Of a stretch of 64,000 bases of DNA, positions 60,850 through 64,000 are shown piece after piece. Under the pieces are notes generated by a model. The model had not been told where the DNA came from. It saw nothing but the letters and a program-made list of their open reading frames with translations, and did not search any database. The number at the start of each line of letters is the position of its first letter. Position 1 is the first letter of the stretch. Where the stretch lies: NCBI GenBank assembly GCA_037349315.1, contig JBAIAC010000007.1:1054001-1118000 (forward strand). The letters are read 5' to 3'. The DNA comes from Chelydra serpentina (Eukaryota; Chordata; Testudines; Chelydridae). Position numbers and translations under genes: made by a program.

Positions 60850-61992
60850 GTGAGGTAGTATTGTTACTGGCCCAACTTCTGTGGGTGAGAGCGCTCCACA
60901 GCGCTGGTGGGGAAGGTCCTCTTAGCAGCTCAATACATGACGGAACAGCTTGTTAATTGGGTCCAATAAACGATATCACCTCACCCATCGTGTCTCTCTG
61001 CTATCCCGGGACCGACACGGCGACAACACTGCTGCATGCTACTGCTCCCGTTGACTTCACCGGGTCAGGAGTTCACGCCAAGCCTCACTGCAGCGTACAC
61101 ACGCACAGGGACAGTCCCTTGCATGCTACTGCTGTAGCGACTGCAGTCTGTTGCACTCCCCCATGCAGGGGGGCAGCTAGTCCATCCAGCCCGATTACAA
61201 GCTCCCTGATTCAGAAAGAGCGGCCATCAGGTTTGGCTCTGGGACCTGCGGGTGCCTTGTCTGAGACCCCCATACGTCCCAGCCCCACTCCGCCCAGAAA
61301 TGTGGCGTTCCCACTGCAGTCTGCACCCAACGCACGGAGGGCCTTCGGGTTTAGATCTATGCCCTTATTTTTCAAACCACGTGCCCAGCCAGCAACATGC
61401 ACAGACCCCTGCAGGCAGCCAGCGTCTCCTCTAACTGGTCTCCTGAGCCCCCAGCCTGGCATCAGGATTAGTCTCCATTTTTAAAGGGTCTTTTCATTTG
61501 TGGTGCTTAGAAATTGCAGCAAATTATGGCCTGATCCTGCTGCAAGACACACCGCTCGCCTCACTGACTCCAGTGCAGTGTGAGGTGCACCTGCCCCACG
61601 GTGACTTAAGGGATGTGTGCATGGCTCCCTCTAGTGGCTGCCCCCAGCAAGCGTAAGGGCCCACTGCTTGCTCCCAGCGAACAAAGTTACTCCTTTAGCT
61701 CGGCTGGTTTTGTTGCGGAATGTCCCAGGCTTGCTCCCTGCTGGACGCTGGTGACTGTGTATGGCCCAGGTGACTTACGCATCTCCCATGGCAGCTTGAG
61801 GGCCTCATCCTTGTATCGGTCCCAGGGCAATGCCCCCGTTGATCCTTGTTGTGTGGGTTCACCTCCCTCTGCAGCTGTGGCAGAGGGAGTGAAAATTGCT
61901 GGATCCTTGTTGGGGCATTTCTCAGCCACAGCAGAGAACGCTCCCTCTGGCAGATTTTAAGAGAGGGGGGTTGTCCAAGCTGCTGGCTCCCT

Positions 61993-62259
61993 CTGAGGCC
62001 GCCTCTACACAAATAAAAAAGGCGCGTCTTTAAACGCCCGGGAACTGAGATGGTTTAAGCTCCGAGTGCAGACAGGGCAAGTTGTAGGTTAAACACATGT
62101 TGGCTGGTGGAGATGAACCTGCCAAGGAAGGCGAGGGTTCACCTTGACCAGCCAACACATGTTACCACTTGCCCTGTCTACATCTGGATTTTAAACCATG
62201 TTAGCAACCCCATTTTCCAAGATGCACCTCTTTTCCCCAAGTGCAGACGTAGCTTCAGC
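61993..62259. mobile_element. Palindromic MITE, about 267 bp
   Basis: CTGAGGCCGCCTCTACAC at the left mirrors CTGAAGCTACGTCTGCAC (reverse complement of the right end). A second, inner inverted repeat (GACAGGGCAAGTTG with ACACATGTTGGCTGGT, and its complement) surrounds a loop at about 62104-62138. No coding sequence. Flanking duplication not resolved. Confidence 0.7.
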
Positions 62260-64000
62260 GTGACGAGCCCCCTTCCCTCCCAGTAGCTATGGGAGCCCCC
62301 AGCTCCAAACAAAAACTCCCTGTGGGTCTGGCCTTAGCAGCAGCCAAGTACGCCCCAGAATACCACTGTCCAGTCCTCCAGCTCACACAGCTCCTAACTG
62401 GGTTACTCCTACCTCCACTGTATTCAGAGTGGAGTCTAATGCGCTACCCCAGCTCCAACGAGCAAGAAGTAATTGGCTCCAACCCCTGCTAACAGGATGC
62501 CCAAGAAGAAAATACGGCTGCCTTATGACAAGACCCTGTGGCCCAGTTCCTCAAAGGCATGGGAGCTCCTGCCTTCGGCTGAATTCAATGGAAGTTAGGG
62601 GTCTACAAACCTTTCAGGATGTGAACCTGTGCGGCTACAGCATCTACTACAAAGGGGACAATAAATGGCGACTCCCTGACTGATCCAGTCTGGCTGGCTA
62701 GCCAAGGTGCCAGCTGAGGGTCTGGCGCTGGGAGGTGCCAGCAGCCCGTGGGCGTTGGGATGCTCAGCACCCGACAGGTTTAGGGCCTAATCTTGTCCCC
62801 GACTCCCGCAGCTTCGGCTTTCCAATTGCGGATGGGTGAGTCAATCGATTCCTGTTTAAGGACAGAGTCAACCACTCTCCGGTCGCGGTGCACGGAGTTC
62901 AAGCCGGACGGGTTCCACTGCACAAAGGAGCCTGAGGCATGTCCGGCCAGTGGAAACCTTGTTGCTTCAGAAGGGTCATTAGTTCTTGTAAGTGCTATGT
63001 AGGAATATGTGGGTGGCCCCCCTTCCCCGTCAGTCTCTGCGGGAGGCCACGCCCCCTCGCTACAGGTGCTTCACACTGGCCAGACCAGACAGCGACGGCC
63101 TAGTGCCCTAGGGGGCTCACAGCCACATTTCCAAGCTTGACCTCTCCTGGGTGCTCCCGTTTCCCACGCAACGTCTCAGAGGCGACGAGTACCCGCAGCT
63201 CCCCTGGGTTGCACCTGGGGCTGGGTGCCTGACATTCCGGCACCCAACACGGGAGGCTCCCAGAACCAGTGGCCACTTTCAGTCCTGCTGTAGGTCAGCA
63301 GTGGCCCCATTCACACCTCCTGGAACGGTGCTGGACCTGCTGCTGTCCCTACGCTGCTTTCATTGTCAGCTAAGGGGGCGCCACTGGGGACTGTTTGCTA
63401 ATAACTCTTGTCGGCAGCAGGTCATTTTCCTTGGGCAGCTGCGGCCTGGAAGTAACAGAGCAGCGCGTGCAGAGCCCTTGTAGGCAGGAAAAGAACAGAG
63501 CGCTCAGGTCGCTATTAGTCCCAGTCTTAAATTCAAAGGACAAAGGGCTCAGATCCCCAAAGGTATTTAGCCTCCTGATGTGCAGATCTGGGCTTTGCTC
63601 AGTCCCTACTGGTGGGTGTATGGAGCAGCATTAAAGTACAGTTATATGGTCAGAAAAAAACACCTTCGCAGCCAACAGCTTTGCTCCCAGTGCATGTCCA
63701 GAATCCTGCCTGATTTCTTGGGTGACAAGAATAACACGGTTTTGCTTTTCTCCCCTATTAGCCCAGCCGTGCCACCTCAGCTTTGGGCCAGTGAGCTGGA
63801 TTCTCGTCTGGCTCACACATCGGCAACTGAATGACTAACTCAGTTGCAGTTACAGATTTTTTTTTTAAATTTACTTTTACAGGTGATAAGTCACAAGCTG
63901 GTAAGAGATTATCACATCCCAGGCTCAGTTTGTGGGGCTGGCAGTTAGAAAAGCCACCTTTCCACCTGGAAATGGAAAGCATGTGCCACATAAGTCATTA

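Larger units (their letters stand above)
49861..64000. other. Intergenic region upstream of NIN
   Basis: I recognised no host exon in this 14 kb. It contains a 31-bp duplication, the 726-bp hAT, the Myb/SANT-like relic, MITE pieces, a CR1 tail, the Harbinger transposase relic, a 292-bp hAT, a (CA)n tract, a solo LTR with nested hAT and a palindromic MITE. 52802-55400, 56460-58250, 58960-60110, 60855-61990 and 62260-64000 show nothing assignable. A minus-strand open frame of 80 codons at 61687-61929 has no recognised relative. In mammals the neighbours upstream of NIN include ABHD12B and PYGL; I saw no exon of either. Confidence 0.65.

Noticed and set aside
60261..60956. 231-codon plus-strand open frame
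   Set aside because: It spans the solo LTR and its nested hAT in antisense to the LTR promoter, with no recognised domain.
49861..64000. Search for exons of ABHD12B or PYGL, which lie upstream of NIN in mammals
   Set aside because: No translated segment matched the motifs I remember. The genes may lie further right or synteny may differ.
1..64000. CRISPR arrays, operons, prophage or bacterial features
   Set aside because: None is present. Repeats are eukaryotic transposons and satellites, and the genes are split by long introns.

Overview
The window is nuclear DNA of a reptile, most probably a cryptodiran turtle. It carries near-identical tRNA-derived SINEs with a CR1-like 3' tail (12.6 and 25.0 kb), many CR1 3' ends, hAT and PIF/Harbinger miniature elements with turtle-type ends, and solo LTRs. 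There is no operon-like coding density. The few real coding exons are short, lie far apart and are bounded by GT-AG splice sites.

The one host gene I can support is the 5' part of ninein (NIN), a centrosomal microtubule-anchoring protein, on the minus strand. Three coding exons were found by translating the minus strand: 35632-35817 (start codon, residues 1-62, EF-hand-like loop), 22616-22697 (residues 63-89, with one extra base) and 7211-7380 (residues up to 146). Their phases join exactly to give the first 146 residues, which match ninein. The gene then leaves the left edge of the window. Upstream, a CpG-rich block at 49.54-49.86 kb is the likely promoter, and a 51-nt untranslated exon with good splice sites is predicted at 47853-47903. 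Between them lies a 1.2-kb C-rich minisatellite (48.33-49.51 kb, about 29-bp unit, with a higher-order period near 257 bp).

Layout: 1-7.2 kb is NIN intron with two side-by-side hAT insertions and an LTR-like promoter. 7.2-22.6 kb is NIN intron with a CR1/hAT/SINE nest and an L1-like relic. 22.7-35.6 kb is NIN intron with several Harbinger-like MITEs, a CR1 with a 128-codon open tail and a complete solo LTR. 35.8-47.9 kb is 5' intron with a 792-bp foldback transposon and a 683-bp transposon carrying its own minisatellite. 47.9-49.9 kb is the promoter and minisatellite region. 49.9-64 kb is intergenic, holding a complete 726-bp hAT inserted beside a broken Myb/SANT-type transposon gene, a Harbinger transposase relic, a second 292-bp hAT and a solo LTR with a hAT inside it. 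I recognised no exon of a neighbouring host gene there.

No new enzymatic or defence system is visible. The strongest observations are a recursive-splice-like AG|GTGAGC at the start of the NIN initiator exon, a NAGNAG acceptor at the 7.4-kb exon, the minisatellite between promoter and first internal exon, and four insertion nests whose target-site duplications can be read directly.
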